DNA from: Chryseobacterium sp. GVT01B
GTDB taxonomy: Bacteria > Bacteroidota > Bacteroidia > Flavobacteriales > Weeksellaceae
Length of the DNA stretch: 64,000 nucleotides
NCBI RefSeq assembly: GCF_019970045.1
Contig: NZ_JAHXYI010000001.1
Span: 676,632 to 740,631, forward strand
Direction: 5' to 3'
Below are positions 19,316 to 28,419 of this stretch, piece after piece. The position numbers were made by a program, and so were the translations under genes. Position 1 is the first letter of the stretch. Each line of letters opens with the position of its first letter. The notes below the pieces were generated by a model. The model saw only the letters and a program-made list of their open reading frames with translations, was not told the DNA's origin and searched no databases.

Positions 19316-21574
19316 TTATCTCGTTCTGCTTTTGATAGCATCTGATGCACCTTCGATGTCTCTTACTTTTTTCACTTTCTGGTTTCCAAAATTGTAGGTA
19401 AGACTTACCGTAAAGTTTCTGTTGTAACGGTTTTGGTGGATGTAATTATAGTTGCCATTCTCCTGGAAGTCTTCAATTTTAACGATGTTGGTATTAAGGA
19501 TGTCATTCACATTTACCGCAAAAGTCCAGTCGTTCCACATTTTCTTAAGGCTGAGGTCTAAGCTCATTAAGCCTTTTAGTAATCCAAGTTCAATCTGCTG
19601 CTTGTCTACGAAGAAATAATTAACACCAAAGAACCATGTTTTCTTTTTATCAAGACGGATCGTGTTGTTGGTCTGAATCAAAAGACTGGTAGAATTTGTT
19701 TTGTTGGTGTATACTATGTCTTTACCATCCTGATTTCTGAATCGGTCTCCTGTTGTAGGATCAATATCAAGACTTCCATTATTGATGTTATGCTGTACTC
19801 CGATATTGAAGTTGGTTGTCCAGTATTGTTTGAAGAATGACTTCTGAATACCTACCATGGCAGACATTTCCTGTTTATTTCCAAAATTGGTTCTTATATA
19901 TCTAAGAACAGGATTTTCTCCTACTTTACCGTCAGGTGATACAGGATAACCCTGCAGTGGAACCTGAGTGATAGCATCCTGAATATAAGAATGGTTTAAA
20001 ATCAGGAAGTATGAATTTTTGTACATATAAGTCAGCTCCTGATTATAAGTAGATGAAGCCTTTACAAATGGGTTATTTTGAGTATAATTATCATCTGTAA
20101 GAATATTTCTTACCGGATTGATTTCCCAAAAACTCGGTCTTCTCATCCTGCTTGAAAAGGAATAGGAAATATTATTTTTATCATTGATTGCATAGTTGAA
20201 ACTCAGATAAGGAAGAATATTACTGTAATTTCTTTCAATCCTTTTAAGTTCATCTGTAGGAGCGTTGTCAGAAGTTCCAAGACTGCTGGTGATCTCATAT
20301 CTTGCTCCTACTTTTCCGGAAATTTTATCCGAGAGTTTCTTTTCAACGGTCACATACATGCCGTAGATGTTTTCATCGTAGATAAAATGATTGGGTCTTG
20401 AGTCTGGAGCTTCTATGGGATTAAAAGAATATGTAATGTTTTTAGAATCGTTGTCTGTTTTGGTTTTGTTATAATTTCCTCCTACGGAAATTGTCAGGTC
20501 ATTTTTAAATTTCTGATTGTAATCCACCATTCCGGAGAAGTTATTAATGATCTGGGGAAGGTCCTGAATGACTTGTCTTGTTCTTGATCCTACAACTCTG
20601 TCAATATCTGAAGCGAAGGTTTTGTTATCGGTGTACTGAAATCTTCTGTAGTTAAGATAAGCTGCATTTACATTCAGTTTGCTGCCTAATGAGTCTGTTT
20701 TTAATTCATAATTTAAATTCACGGAATTGTTATAAGATCTTGCATCTTCTTTATTTTTGGACCATGTATATTCCGGGTTTTCTGTACTTGCTTTTTTTAT
20801 GGTATTGAACAAATCTACCGTTGAATTATAGCTTTTGTTGGCCCAGGTGTTCCATGATAAAGCCAGATTACTCTTCTCATTCAATTGATAGTCAATATTC
20901 AGATAACCTCCGATGTTTTTGTTCGGATCGTCAACATCTCCTGTAGATTCGTTAGAAGTCTTGGCAGTTCCGTTTCTTAACGTGTAGGTTTGTGCCTCTA
21001 TATTTTCACCACCGCTAAGGTTGGCGCTCACTCCCAGCTTACCTTTTCTGTAGTTGGCAGAGAAGCTGGCCTGGCTTCCGTTGTATTTACTGGTTGTGTT
21101 AGACATTCTCATATTTCCGTTGAGACCGTCACTCATTTTTTTCTTTAAAACGATATTGATGATCCCATCTGATGATTCAACCTGAAATTCACTTCCCGGA
21201 ACGGTAATGACTTCAATTTTCTGAATGTTTTCTGCCGGAGTATTTTTCAGGAACTGAGCCAGGGATTCAGAATCCATATTGCTTTTTCTTCCGTTGATAT
21301 AGATCAGGGCATTATTTTTTCCAGCGATTTTTAATGTTTTATCATCTGTGGAAGATAATAGAGGAGTCTGCTTCAGAAGGTCGAAAGTGGTATTTCCTTT
21401 AGCTACGGGAGATGCTGCCACATCATATACAAAACGGTCACTTTGTTTTTTGAAAACCTGTTTTGTAATGGTAACTCCTTCTATACTTTTTGTTTTTGCC
21501 GTATCAGATTTCTTCTCCTGGGCAAATGCACAAGTACCGAATACGATGGCCATTGACAAAATTATACGTTTCAT
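19316..21574 (-). CDS. Outer-membrane beta-barrel receptor, second of tandem pair
   Basis: 752 aa. The signal peptide ends at TCAFAQEKK. The plug-like domain contains VFKKQSDRFVYDV, FDLLKQTPLLSSTD, ALIYINGRKSNMDSE and IQKIEVITVPGSEFQVES (about 30-165). The long barrel ends FTVSLTYNFGNQKVKK and a basic tail. It is closely similar along its length to the protein of 21620-23881 and is separated from it by only 45 bp without a promoter, so the two are probably co-transcribed and arose by duplication. No SusD-like lipoprotein is adjacent. The substrate is unknown. Confidence 0.87.
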   Translation of the reverse strand: MKRIILSMAIVFGTCAFAQEKKSDTAKTKSIEGVTITKQVFKKQSDRFVYDVAASPVAKGNTTFDLLKQTPLLSSTDDKTLKIAGKNNALIYINGRKSNMDSESLAQFLKNTPAENIQKIEVITVPGSEFQVESSDGIINIVLKKKMSDGLNGNMRMSNTTSKYNGSQASFSANYRKGKLGVSANLSGGENIEAQTYTLRNGTAKTSNESTGDVDDPNKNIGGYLNIDYQLNEKSNLALSWNTWANKSYNSTVDLFNTIKKASTENPEYTWSKNKEDARSYNNSVNLNYELKTDSLGSKLNVNAAYLNYRRFQYTDNKTFASDIDRVVGSRTRQVIQDLPQIINNFSGMVDYNQKFKNDLTISVGGNYNKTKTDNDSKNITYSFNPIEAPDSRPNHFIYDENIYGMYVTVEKKLSDKISGKVGARYEITSSLGTSDNAPTDELKRIERNYSNILPYLSFNYAINDKNNISYSFSSRMRRPSFWEINPVRNILTDDNYTQNNPFVKASSTYNQELTYMYKNSYFLILNHSYIQDAITQVPLQGYPVSPDGKVGENPVLRYIRTNFGNKQEMSAMVGIQKSFFKQYWTTNFNIGVQHNINNGSLDIDPTTGDRFRNQDGKDIVYTNKTNSTSLLIQTNNTIRLDKKKTWFFGVNYFFVDKQQIELGLLKGLMSLDLSLKKMWNDWTFAVNVNDILNTNIVKIEDFQENGNYNYIHQNRYNRNFTVSLTYNFGNQKVKKVRDIEGASDAIKSRTR

Positions 21575-21619
21575 GTTGTTTTTATTTAAGAGTGGTTGAG
21601 TGATATAAGTTTTTATAGA

Positions 21620-23881
21620 TTAGGTTCTTGATTTTACAGCATCATTAGCTGATTTCATTTCCCTTGTCTTTTTCAGTTTCTGGTTTCCGAAATTATAAGT
21701 AACTCCGATGCTCATGAGCCTTGGATAGTTGAAGTTGGTAATATTGTTATATTTTCCGTTTGGCTGTACTCCTTTGACTCTGTAAAAGCTTTGGTTAAAT
21801 AAATCGCTTACTTCCGCTACAATGGTCCAGTCGCCCGCAATTTTTTTCAGACTGAGATCGAAGCTTTGTCTTGCTCCTATCATACCTCCTTCCATTGCTG
21901 TCTGGCTTGCAAAGAAGTAATTAACTCCTAAGAACCAGTCTTTTTTAGATGAAAGTCTGATGATATTATTGATGGTTGCAGACATATTGTAGTTTTTTAC
22001 ATCAATGATATAAGGATCCAGTGACTCAGATTCGTACTGACCTAGCTGAGAAGTTGGATCTTCCCATACTCCGCCTTTGTAGGTAACATAACCCAAATTG
22101 ACAGAATAGTTGGTTGTCCATATGTCTTTGAACCATGATTTGTTCATTCCCAGCGTTAGAGCAAGCTCTCTGTTTTTACCGTAATTGGTTCTTATATATC
22201 TTAGGAATCTAGTTGTTCGCATGATCATATTTCCATCTGGGCCATAGACTATATTTCCATTTTTATCCCTTTCTGGAGCTGTTAAAGTCCCTTGTAACGG
22301 AAGCATATCAGAAGCAGATGCATCTTCCACCATATTAAAGCTAAGATTGGCGTAGAATGCATTTTTGTACATATAGTTCAGTTCCTGATTATAAAATTTT
22401 GAAGCAAGAACAAATGGATTGTTCTGTGTATAATTCGTAGGAGTGAAATACGTTCTGGATGGGTTAAGTTCCCAGAACCTTGGTCTTCGGATTCTGCTCG
22501 AGAAAGTATAGCTCAGGTTGTGATCAGAATTGATGGCATAATTTAAATTCAGATAAGGTAAAAGATTGTTGTAGTTTCTTTCGAATCCTGTTTTTTTCAG
22601 AATCTCTCCCGTACTTCTGGTCATTTCATATCGGGCTCCTATTTTTCCGGATATTTTCTCAGTCAGTTTACGTTCATAGTTCAGGTAAATACCTAAAATA
22701 TTTTCTTTATAAATGAAGTGATTGGTTTGTTTGGGATCTATCACAAAATCGGTACCTATTAATTTGTCTTGTTTGGTATCATTATCGGTGTTCGTATGAT
22801 TGTAGCTGATTCCCATTAACCATGTTGCACCTTTAGCCGTTTTTTTCAGATAGTCTATATTAGCTGCATAATTGTTAATGATCTGGGGTACTGATTGATG
22901 AAGTGCAGAATACTTATTAATGGTATCATTAGTTAAAGGAAAACTTTCATTAAAACTTACTTTATCTCTGTTGAACCATAGGTAAGAAATGTTTGAGGTA
23001 AGCCTGCTTCCCAAAGAATCTGTTTTCATTTCATAATTTAAATTGAATGAGTGATTTCTGGTTTGTGCATCTTCATTATTGACCGTTCTGTTATTTAAAA
23101 CTCCGTTTTGCCAGTTGGTAATATCCAGTACAGAATTGAAACTTTTATTATATCTCATGTTGTAGGAGAAACCAAGACTGTGCTTTTTATTGATCTCATA
23201 ATCAACGTTAAAGCCTCCTCCAAAATTTTTATTAGGATCATCATTAAACCCGTATGATTCATTTCTGAAAGTAGGATCTCCGTTAGACAGCGTATATCTT
23301 TGTCTGTCTGTCCAGCTTCCTGTTCTGAAGTTTGAATTACCAGACCACTTTCCTTGTCTGAAGTTAAATGAAGCTCCGGCATTAGGGTTATTGTAAAAAG
23401 CCTGCTCGTTCTGCATTTTCAACGTTCCGTTGTAACCGTTGTTTTTGCTTTTTTTCATGACGATATTAATCACCCCTTCTTTGGATTCAACCTGGAATTC
23501 ACTTCCCGGAACCGTAATCACTTCAATTTTCTGGATATCCTCGGATGGAGTAGACTTCAGCATTTCAATCAGTGCCTCAGAATCCATATTTGTTTTCTTA
23601 TTGTTGATGTAGATCACCGCATCATTTTTTCCCAAAATCTTCAGTGTTTTTCCGTCTATGCTGGAAATCATTGGAGTTTGTTTTAAAAGATTAAAGGTGT
23701 TCGTTCCTTTAGCGATAGATGAAGAAGCTACATCGTACACTAAACGGTCTCCTTGTTTTTTGAAAACCTGCTTCTTGATATTCACTGCATCAATAGCATT
23801 TACTTTCAAACTGTCTTTTTTCTGCTGGGCAGTTACAAGTCCACCGAAAAATAGTGCTGCAATAAGAATTTGAGTTTTCAT
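21620..23881 (-). CDS. Outer-membrane beta-barrel receptor, first of tandem pair
   Basis: 753 aa with the signal peptide ending GLVTAQQKK. The plug-like segment (VFKKQGDRLVYDV, FNLLKQTPMISSID, AVIYINNKKTNMDSE, IQKIEVITVPGSEFQVES) and barrel have the same order of motifs as the downstream paralogue, including the LNPSRTYFTPTNYTQNNPF region. The C-terminal end is SIGVTYNFGNQKLKK followed by a basic tail. It is transcribed from a promoter with a palindrome over its -33 box (23950-23972), so expression looks regulated. It probably imports or binds an unknown ligand, with energy from TonB supplied in trans. Confidence 0.87.
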   Translation of the reverse strand: MKTQILIAALFFGGLVTAQQKKDSLKVNAIDAVNIKKQVFKKQGDRLVYDVASSSIAKGTNTFNLLKQTPMISSIDGKTLKILGKNDAVIYINNKKTNMDSEALIEMLKSTPSEDIQKIEVITVPGSEFQVESKEGVINIVMKKSKNNGYNGTLKMQNEQAFYNNPNAGASFNFRQGKWSGNSNFRTGSWTDRQRYTLSNGDPTFRNESYGFNDDPNKNFGGGFNVDYEINKKHSLGFSYNMRYNKSFNSVLDITNWQNGVLNNRTVNNEDAQTRNHSFNLNYEMKTDSLGSRLTSNISYLWFNRDKVSFNESFPLTNDTINKYSALHQSVPQIINNYAANIDYLKKTAKGATWLMGISYNHTNTDNDTKQDKLIGTDFVIDPKQTNHFIYKENILGIYLNYERKLTEKISGKIGARYEMTRSTGEILKKTGFERNYNNLLPYLNLNYAINSDHNLSYTFSSRIRRPRFWELNPSRTYFTPTNYTQNNPFVLASKFYNQELNYMYKNAFYANLSFNMVEDASASDMLPLQGTLTAPERDKNGNIVYGPDGNMIMRTTRFLRYIRTNYGKNRELALTLGMNKSWFKDIWTTNYSVNLGYVTYKGGVWEDPTSQLGQYESESLDPYIIDVKNYNMSATINNIIRLSSKKDWFLGVNYFFASQTAMEGGMIGARQSFDLSLKKIAGDWTIVAEVSDLFNQSFYRVKGVQPNGKYNNITNFNYPRLMSIGVTYNFGNQKLKKTREMKSANDAVKSRT

Positions 23882-23929
23882 GATATTATTTTTTAATTAA
23901 TAGCTTGTATGGTTTGTTATTTTACATTG

Positions 23930-23961
23930 CAAAGATATATAATAAATTTAGTATCATGCAA
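23930..23961 (-). promoter_or_regulatory. Promoter of the receptor pair
   Basis: On the minus strand TTG (23961-23959) and TATCTTTG (23937-23930) are separated by 21 nt, a good match to the Bacteroidota sigma-ABfr consensus. The start codon is 49 nt downstream. Confidence 0.7.
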
Positions 23962-23972
23962 TGCAAAGTACT
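23950..23972. promoter_or_regulatory. Palindromic operator over the -33 box
   Basis: 23-bp dyad of the form AGTAnnnTGCAnTGCAnnnTACT, every fixed base symmetric. It overlaps the -33 element of the receptor-pair promoter, so a repressor bound here would block transcription. The binding protein is not encoded nearby. A PadR/GntR-like winged-helix dimer is a guess from site geometry. Confidence 0.55.
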
Positions 23973-24362
23973 TAAAATGTTTTTAATTAATATTTAAGTT
24001 ATTGATTATCAGTAACTAAAATTTTACATCAATTTTAAGGTTTTAATGACTTTGTTCCTTAATTAGACAATTTAAAGTTCAATTTTGTTACATGACGAAA
24101 TGAAATAGATGAAAAGTTGTAAAAATATTTGATGAGAAATCAGAAAAAGTAACAATGATTGTGTTTCATTACTATGCTTCGGTAAAAGAAAATTTTGCCC
24201 ATATTAAAGTGATAAAATCTGGCTATGTGAATGCATTAAGCTTTGGTGCTTACCAACGGAATAAATAGAACAACGACATCTGCAATCAATGTAATAGATT
24301 TCCAGAAAACTCAAACGTAGCAAGAAGACATGTAAAAGGGACACGTTATAACTATAAAAACT
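23973..24362. other. Gene-poor AT-rich spacer
   Basis: About 390 bp without a convincing gene. A 37-codon frame at 24155-24268 (MIVFHYYASV...) has no family resemblance I can see and no promoter. The region could hold a decayed gene or a short transcript ending at the hairpin at 24363. Confidence 0.4.
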
Positions 24363-24388
24363 AAAAGGACCGAAAAGGTCCTTTTTTT
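24363..24388. terminator. Terminator hairpin, usable on both strands
   Basis: Perfect 9-bp arms (24363-24371 and 24377-24385) with a T-run on the plus strand; the minus strand also continues into a T-rich tract. It most obviously ends the DUF3817 transcript from the right. No gene that would use it on the plus strand was found. Confidence 0.75.
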
Positions 24389-24404
24389 GTGAGTATTATA
24401 TTAT

Positions 24405-24743
24405 TTATTCTCTGTCAAAACGGGCAAGTTTTTTATCTACCCAAACCGTTGCAAAAGGGAAGAATGCGGATAATAATGCAAAAACAAAATCTTCATCATC
24501 CCAATTATAAATTTTTCTTGCAGGAAGGCAGAGTATAAGGTAAAGTGTAAAAAATAATCCGTGTAAACTGCCAATAACACTGATGAAGATAATAGAATAT
24601 AAATTTTCATCATATCGGATCCAGATCATCGCAACACAATACAGTAAAAGACACGAAACAGCTTCCGCAACACAAATCTGTTTAAACCATTTGATGATTT
24701 TTTCCTGAGAATATTTTGAGAAAAATTTTTCGATGAAGTCCAT
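24405..24743 (-). CDS. DUF3817 integral membrane protein
   Basis: 112 aa. Three or more hydrophobic segments with the DUF3817 pattern: an N-terminal FKQICVAEAVSCLLLY helix, a central GSLHGLFFTLYLILCL helix with the conserved His, and FALLSAFFPFATVWVDKKL near the C-terminus. Function is unknown for the family. It lies 69 bp downstream of nadD in the same direction, with low-complexity sequence between them. Confidence 0.85.
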   Translation of the reverse strand: MDFIEKFFSKYSQEKIIKWFKQICVAEAVSCLLLYCVAMIWIRYDENLYSIIFISVIGSLHGLFFTLYLILCLPARKIYNWDDEDFVFALLSAFFPFATVWVDKKLARFDRE

Positions 24744-24812
24744 TCCTTTAGTTATGAGTTGAGAGTTACTAGTAAAGAGTCTTTCTCTAATCTCTCATTT
24801 CTGATTACAAAA

Positions 24813-25397
24813 TTACTTATAAAAACTACTACCATCCAAATATTCAAAAACTTCAGGAGGTAACATAGGCCTTACATTTTTGCCGTCTTTAATCATATTA
24901 CGGATTTCTGTGGCAGAAAGTTCTATGACCGGCGCTTTTATCATAGAAATATTTTCATGCTGTAAATATTCAGAATCTGCCTTTTCTCCTTCAAATACTC
25001 TTGGATAAACAATGATATGATGATTTTTGATCAGAACATCAGAATTTTTCCACTTATGAAGACTCTTCAGATTATCTTCCCCCATAATCAGGCTGAAAGA
25101 ATATTCAGGATACTTCTCATGGAGATAAGTAAGTGTATCGATAGTATAACTTGGCATTGGAAGAGAAAATTCTACATTAGAAGCTCTCATATTCGGATAA
25201 TGCTTTACTGCGAGCTGTACCATATCAAGCCTGTTATGATCTTTCAGTAAAGATTTTTTGTCTTTAAATGGATTTTGTGGGCTCACTACAAACCAAAGCT
25301 CATCCATATCAGAATTTTCCAGAATATAATTTGCCAGAATAAGATGTCCGATATGAATTGGATTGAATGATCCGAAAAATAAGCCGATTTTTTTCAT
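24813..25397 (-). CDS. nadD: Nicotinate-nucleotide adenylyltransferase
   Basis: 194 aa nucleotidyltransferase of NAD synthesis: nicotinate mononucleotide plus ATP gives deamido-NAD. Motifs are GSFNPIHIGH (9-18, the HxGH active site), FVVSPQNPFK, SLIMGEDNL and the C-terminal SATEIR (161-166). The length is normal. It is separated from recJ by a 126-bp spacer carrying GGTAG-type low-complexity sequence at both ends (25404-25435 and 25491-25510). Confidence 0.95.
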   Translation of the reverse strand: MKKIGLFFGSFNPIHIGHLILANYILENSDMDELWFVVSPQNPFKDKKSLLKDHNRLDMVQLAVKHYPNMRASNVEFSLPMPSYTIDTLTYLHEKYPEYSFSLIMGEDNLKSLHKWKNSDVLIKNHHIIVYPRVFEGEKADSEYLQHENISMIKAPVIELSATEIRNMIKDGKNVRPMLPPEVFEYLDGSSFYK

Positions 25398-25403
25398 TGT
25401 TTG

Positions 25404-25510
25404 TTAGGTAGTAGGTAGCGGGTGATAGGTGGCAGTACTGTAAATATTGGTATCAGGATTCTTTTTAAGATTTACGGGGAATATTTGATTCTATTACCTG
25501 CAACCTAGAT
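25404..25510. repeat. Spacer with G-rich and inverted C-rich low-complexity ends
   Basis: 25404-25435 contains repeated GGTAG/GGTGATAG-type words, and 25491-25510 contains the complementary type (CCTGCAACCTAG). The same words in the same inverted arrangement bracket the four-helix-bundle pseudogene at 43051-43403. It may be a remnant of a small repeat-flanked element. Confidence 0.45.
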
Positions 25511-25523
25511 CCTACAGCCTCTA

Positions 25524-27236
25524 TCAATCCCTGAATTTCACATCCTTAATATTTAGATAATGAGTGACATTGCCCTTCCAGTGATTTTCTTCAAGGGTAA
25601 AAGCAAGGTCGAAATTTTTATTTTTAAAATCTTCAACAAATGGTCCAAGCTTGAATCCTACGCACTCAATGTTTCGTCCTGTAGATTCCTGCTTGATATA
25701 AAATTTAAGGTGGTTATTATCTTTTCCCATAGTTTTTACATAGCCTGACAATTTCTGATTGGTCAATGTAAAAATAGGTTTCATATTGTGAGGTCCGAAT
25801 GGAGCCAGTTTTCTATGGAAATTGATAAACTCTCTGTTGATTTCATCAACTGCAATTTCAGTATCAATGGCGATGGAAGGTTCTTTTTGATGGTCTTTGA
25901 TTTTTTCAGAAACAATTTTTTCAAACCTTTCTTTGAAAGCATCAAACTTGTCTTTTTCCATAGAAAGTCCGGCAGCAGCGTGATGGCCCCCAAATTTCAG
26001 GAAATATTCAGAACACATATCAAGGGCTTCATGCACATCGAAATCAGAAACAGATCTTGCAGAAGCTACCATTTCCCCGTTATTACCATCTGTAAATACC
26101 AGGGTAGGTTTATAATACGTTTCAATAAGTCGGGAAGCTACAATACCAATCACTCCTTTATTCCATTCAGGATGATAAACGATGGTTGTGTGCTTGGTTT
26201 CCTGCTGAGACTCTATAATTTGGTTCAACGCAGAAAGAGTGGAGTTCATATCCAGCTCTCTTCTTTCATCGTTGAGGTTCATGATGTCGCTTACAATCTG
26301 GTTGGCATGTTTCAGATTGTCAGAAACCATAAGTTCTACGGCCGCTTTACCATGAGAGATTCTTCCGGCTGCATTAATTTTAGGAGCTATTTCAAAAACA
26401 ATATTTGAAATTTCAAAATGAGAAAGCTTATCCTCAGGAATCAGCAATCTTAATCCCAGATTTCTGGTTTTTCTAAGGGTTTTCAATCCCATTTTAGCCA
26501 GTACTCTGTTTTCACCCGTCATGGAAACAATATCGGCAGCAATAGAAATGGCCAGAAGATCAGTAAGTTCAAATAATTCCGCTTCCGGTAATTTATAAAT
26601 TGTATTTAATCCCTGGCAAAGCTTAAAACCAACGCCACATCCCGAAAGTTCTTTGAAAGGATATCGGCAGTCATTTCTTTTAGGATCAAGTACAGCTGCT
26701 GCATCAGGAATTTCTTCACCCGGAAGGTGATGGTCGCAGATAATAAAATCTATATCCAGATTTTTGGCATAGTTGATCATATCAAGAGCCTTTATTCCGC
26801 AATCCAGAGCAATGATTAATGAAAATCCATTTTCTTTGGCAAAATCAATTCCTTCAGTAGAAATTCCATACCCTTCAGAATTTCTGTCAGGAATATAATA
26901 GTCTAAATATTTTTTCTCAACAATTTTGCTGAGATAAAGGTACATTAAAGCAACGGCTGTGGTTCCGTCCACATCATAGTCACCATAGACCAATATTTTT
27001 TCACCATTTTCAATAGCCGTTGCAATACGCTCTACAGCTTTTTGCATATCTGCCATTAAAAATGGATTATGTATATCGTTAAGGTTTGGTTTGAAGAATT
27101 CTCTGGCCTTTTGATAGTTGTCAATCCCTCTTAAAACGAGGATTTTAGATTCAAAAGTACCAAAACCAAGTGACGAACTCAGTCTGTCCACAACTTCCTC
27201 ATCGGGTTCAGGCTTATAAATCCATTTTTGACTCAT
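25524..27236 (-). CDS. recJ: Single-stranded-DNA-specific exonuclease RecJ
   Basis: 570 aa from the start at 27236 (MSQKWIYKPEPD), chosen because the 32 extra residues upstream are not conserved-looking and RecJ of this phylum begins in this way. It degrades single-stranded DNA 5' to 3' in recombination and mismatch repair. DHH-family motifs are YGDYDVDGTTA (about 84-94), ALDCG, CDHHLPG, SGCGVGFKL, the SVSDFDVHEAL segment, and the DHHA1 motif GGHHAAAG. The C-terminal OB-like domain is present. The length is complete. Confidence 0.95.
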   Translation of the reverse strand: MSQKWIYKPEPDEEVVDRLSSSLGFGTFESKILVLRGIDNYQKAREFFKPNLNDIHNPFLMADMQKAVERIATAIENGEKILVYGDYDVDGTTAVALMYLYLSKIVEKKYLDYYIPDRNSEGYGISTEGIDFAKENGFSLIIALDCGIKALDMINYAKNLDIDFIICDHHLPGEEIPDAAAVLDPKRNDCRYPFKELSGCGVGFKLCQGLNTIYKLPEAELFELTDLLAISIAADIVSMTGENRVLAKMGLKTLRKTRNLGLRLLIPEDKLSHFEISNIVFEIAPKINAAGRISHGKAAVELMVSDNLKHANQIVSDIMNLNDERRELDMNSTLSALNQIIESQQETKHTTIVYHPEWNKGVIGIVASRLIETYYKPTLVFTDGNNGEMVASARSVSDFDVHEALDMCSEYFLKFGGHHAAAGLSMEKDKFDAFKERFEKIVSEKIKDHQKEPSIAIDTEIAVDEINREFINFHRKLAPFGPHNMKPIFTLTNQKLSGYVKTMGKDNNHLKFYIKQESTGRNIECVGFKLGPFVEDFKNKNFDLAFTLEENHWKGNVTHYLNIKDVKFRD

Positions 27237-27340
27237 TTCACAAAAATAAGGAAAAAAAATAGCATTCCAGAAAGAACTGGAACGAAGTTTCGACTTAATA
27301 ATTGTTAAAAAAAGGCTATCTTCGTGCTCCAAAATTTTAA

Positions 27341-28159
27341 ATGACTATGAAAAAAATTACTGTATGCCTTATGTTATTTGGGGCTATGTATTCGATTAAT
27401 GCACAAAAAATTAACCTCGGGAAAGCTGCCGGAATGGTTTCAAATGGTGCAAAAGCTCTAACATTTACGAACGAAGATGCGGTTAAACTATCCAAAGAGT
27501 CAGTAGACTGGATGGATAAAAATAATGCTGTAGCAGGACCTAAAGACCCATATACTGTGAGACTGAACAAACTGTTTGGAAAACACAAATCTCAGGACGG
27601 TCTGAATTTGAATTATAAAGTTTATAAAGTTAAAGATATTAATGCGTTTGCCTGTGCGGACGGAAGTGTACGTGTATTCTCTTCTCTGATGGATATCATG
27701 ACAGACAATGAATTGCTTGCTGTTATCGGGCATGAGATCGGGCACGTGAAAAATCAGGATACAAAAGATGCTATGAAGTCTGCTTATCTGAAAGCGGCGG
27801 CATTAGATGCTGCATCATCGGCTTCTTCTGCTGTAGCTACTCTTAATGAGAGCCAGGTAGGAAAGATGGCTAATGCATTTTTGGATGCTTCACACAGTAA
27901 AAAACAGGAATCAGAAGCAGATACTTATTCATATGACTTTATGAAAGCTAATAAATATGATGTTGTAGGAGCTTATACAGCTTTCAAAAAGTTAGCACTG
28001 CTTTCAGAAGGAAGTACACAGAGTAATTTTGAGAAAATGTTCAATTCTCACCCTGACAGTAATAAAAGGGCAGAGTCTATTAAAAAACGAGCAGAAAAAG
28101 ATGGTCTTTGGAAAGATCCGGGAACAGTAACTTTGCCTACAGCAAAACTTACGAAATAA
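27341..28159 (+). CDS. Secreted M48-family metalloprotease
   Basis: 272 aa; an alternative ATG lies 6 bp downstream. The signal peptide ends about MYSINAQK. The zinc site is HEIGH (131-135) with the third ligand probably Glu in KKQESEADTYS. The spacing and NSHPDSNKRAESIKKRAEK tail match BepA/LoiP-like M48 periplasmic proteases that act in outer-membrane protein quality control. It is divergent from recJ and is followed by a strong terminator, so it is a single-gene unit. Confidence 0.9.
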   Translation: MTMKKITVCLMLFGAMYSINAQKINLGKAAGMVSNGAKALTFTNEDAVKLSKESVDWMDKNNAVAGPKDPYTVRLNKLFGKHKSQDGLNLNYKVYKVKDINAFACADGSVRVFSSLMDIMTDNELLAVIGHEIGHVKNQDTKDAMKSAYLKAAALDAASSASSAVATLNESQVGKMANAFLDASHSKKQESEADTYSYDFMKANKYDVVGAYTAFKKLALLSEGSTQSNFEKMFNSHPDSNKRAESIKKRAEKDGLWKDPGTVTLPTAKLTK

Positions 28160-28180
28160 TTAATTATATATTTTCAACAA

Positions 28181-28211
28181 AAAAACCTCAAAGCACTGCT
28201 TTGAGGTTTTT
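28181..28211 (+). terminator. Terminator after M48 protease
   Basis: Nearly uninterrupted complementary arms (28181-28195 and 28197-28211) with A-run and T-run flanks. Confidence 0.85.
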
Positions 28212-28391
28212 TATTGGTTTGATGAAAAAATTTAAAATAATGTAATGTATAGAAATTGAAAAAAAAATTCATTAAAACTTAAAATAAGATTTTTTAGGTT
28301 GTATTAAATTTCAATTATTATAATATAATTTTTATATCATTTGTTTGGTTTTAATTCGTTAATTTTAGTTAATTTGATAATTTTTAATTTT

Positions 28392-28399
28392 TACATTTG
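28392..28399 (+). promoter_or_regulatory. -7 box for the T9SS substrate gene
   Basis: TACATTTG matches TAnnTTTG, 21 nt before the ATG at 28420, with TTTG at 28373-28376 upstream (short 15-nt spacing). The surrounding 200 bp is very AT-rich. Confidence 0.5.
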
Positions 28400-28419
28400 T
28401 GTTGAATAAAATATAAATA

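Noticed and set aside
24155..24268. 37-codon reading frame in the 24-kb spacer
   Set aside because: No promoter, no leader-type or membrane features and no family resemblance; kept only as a remark in the spacer description.
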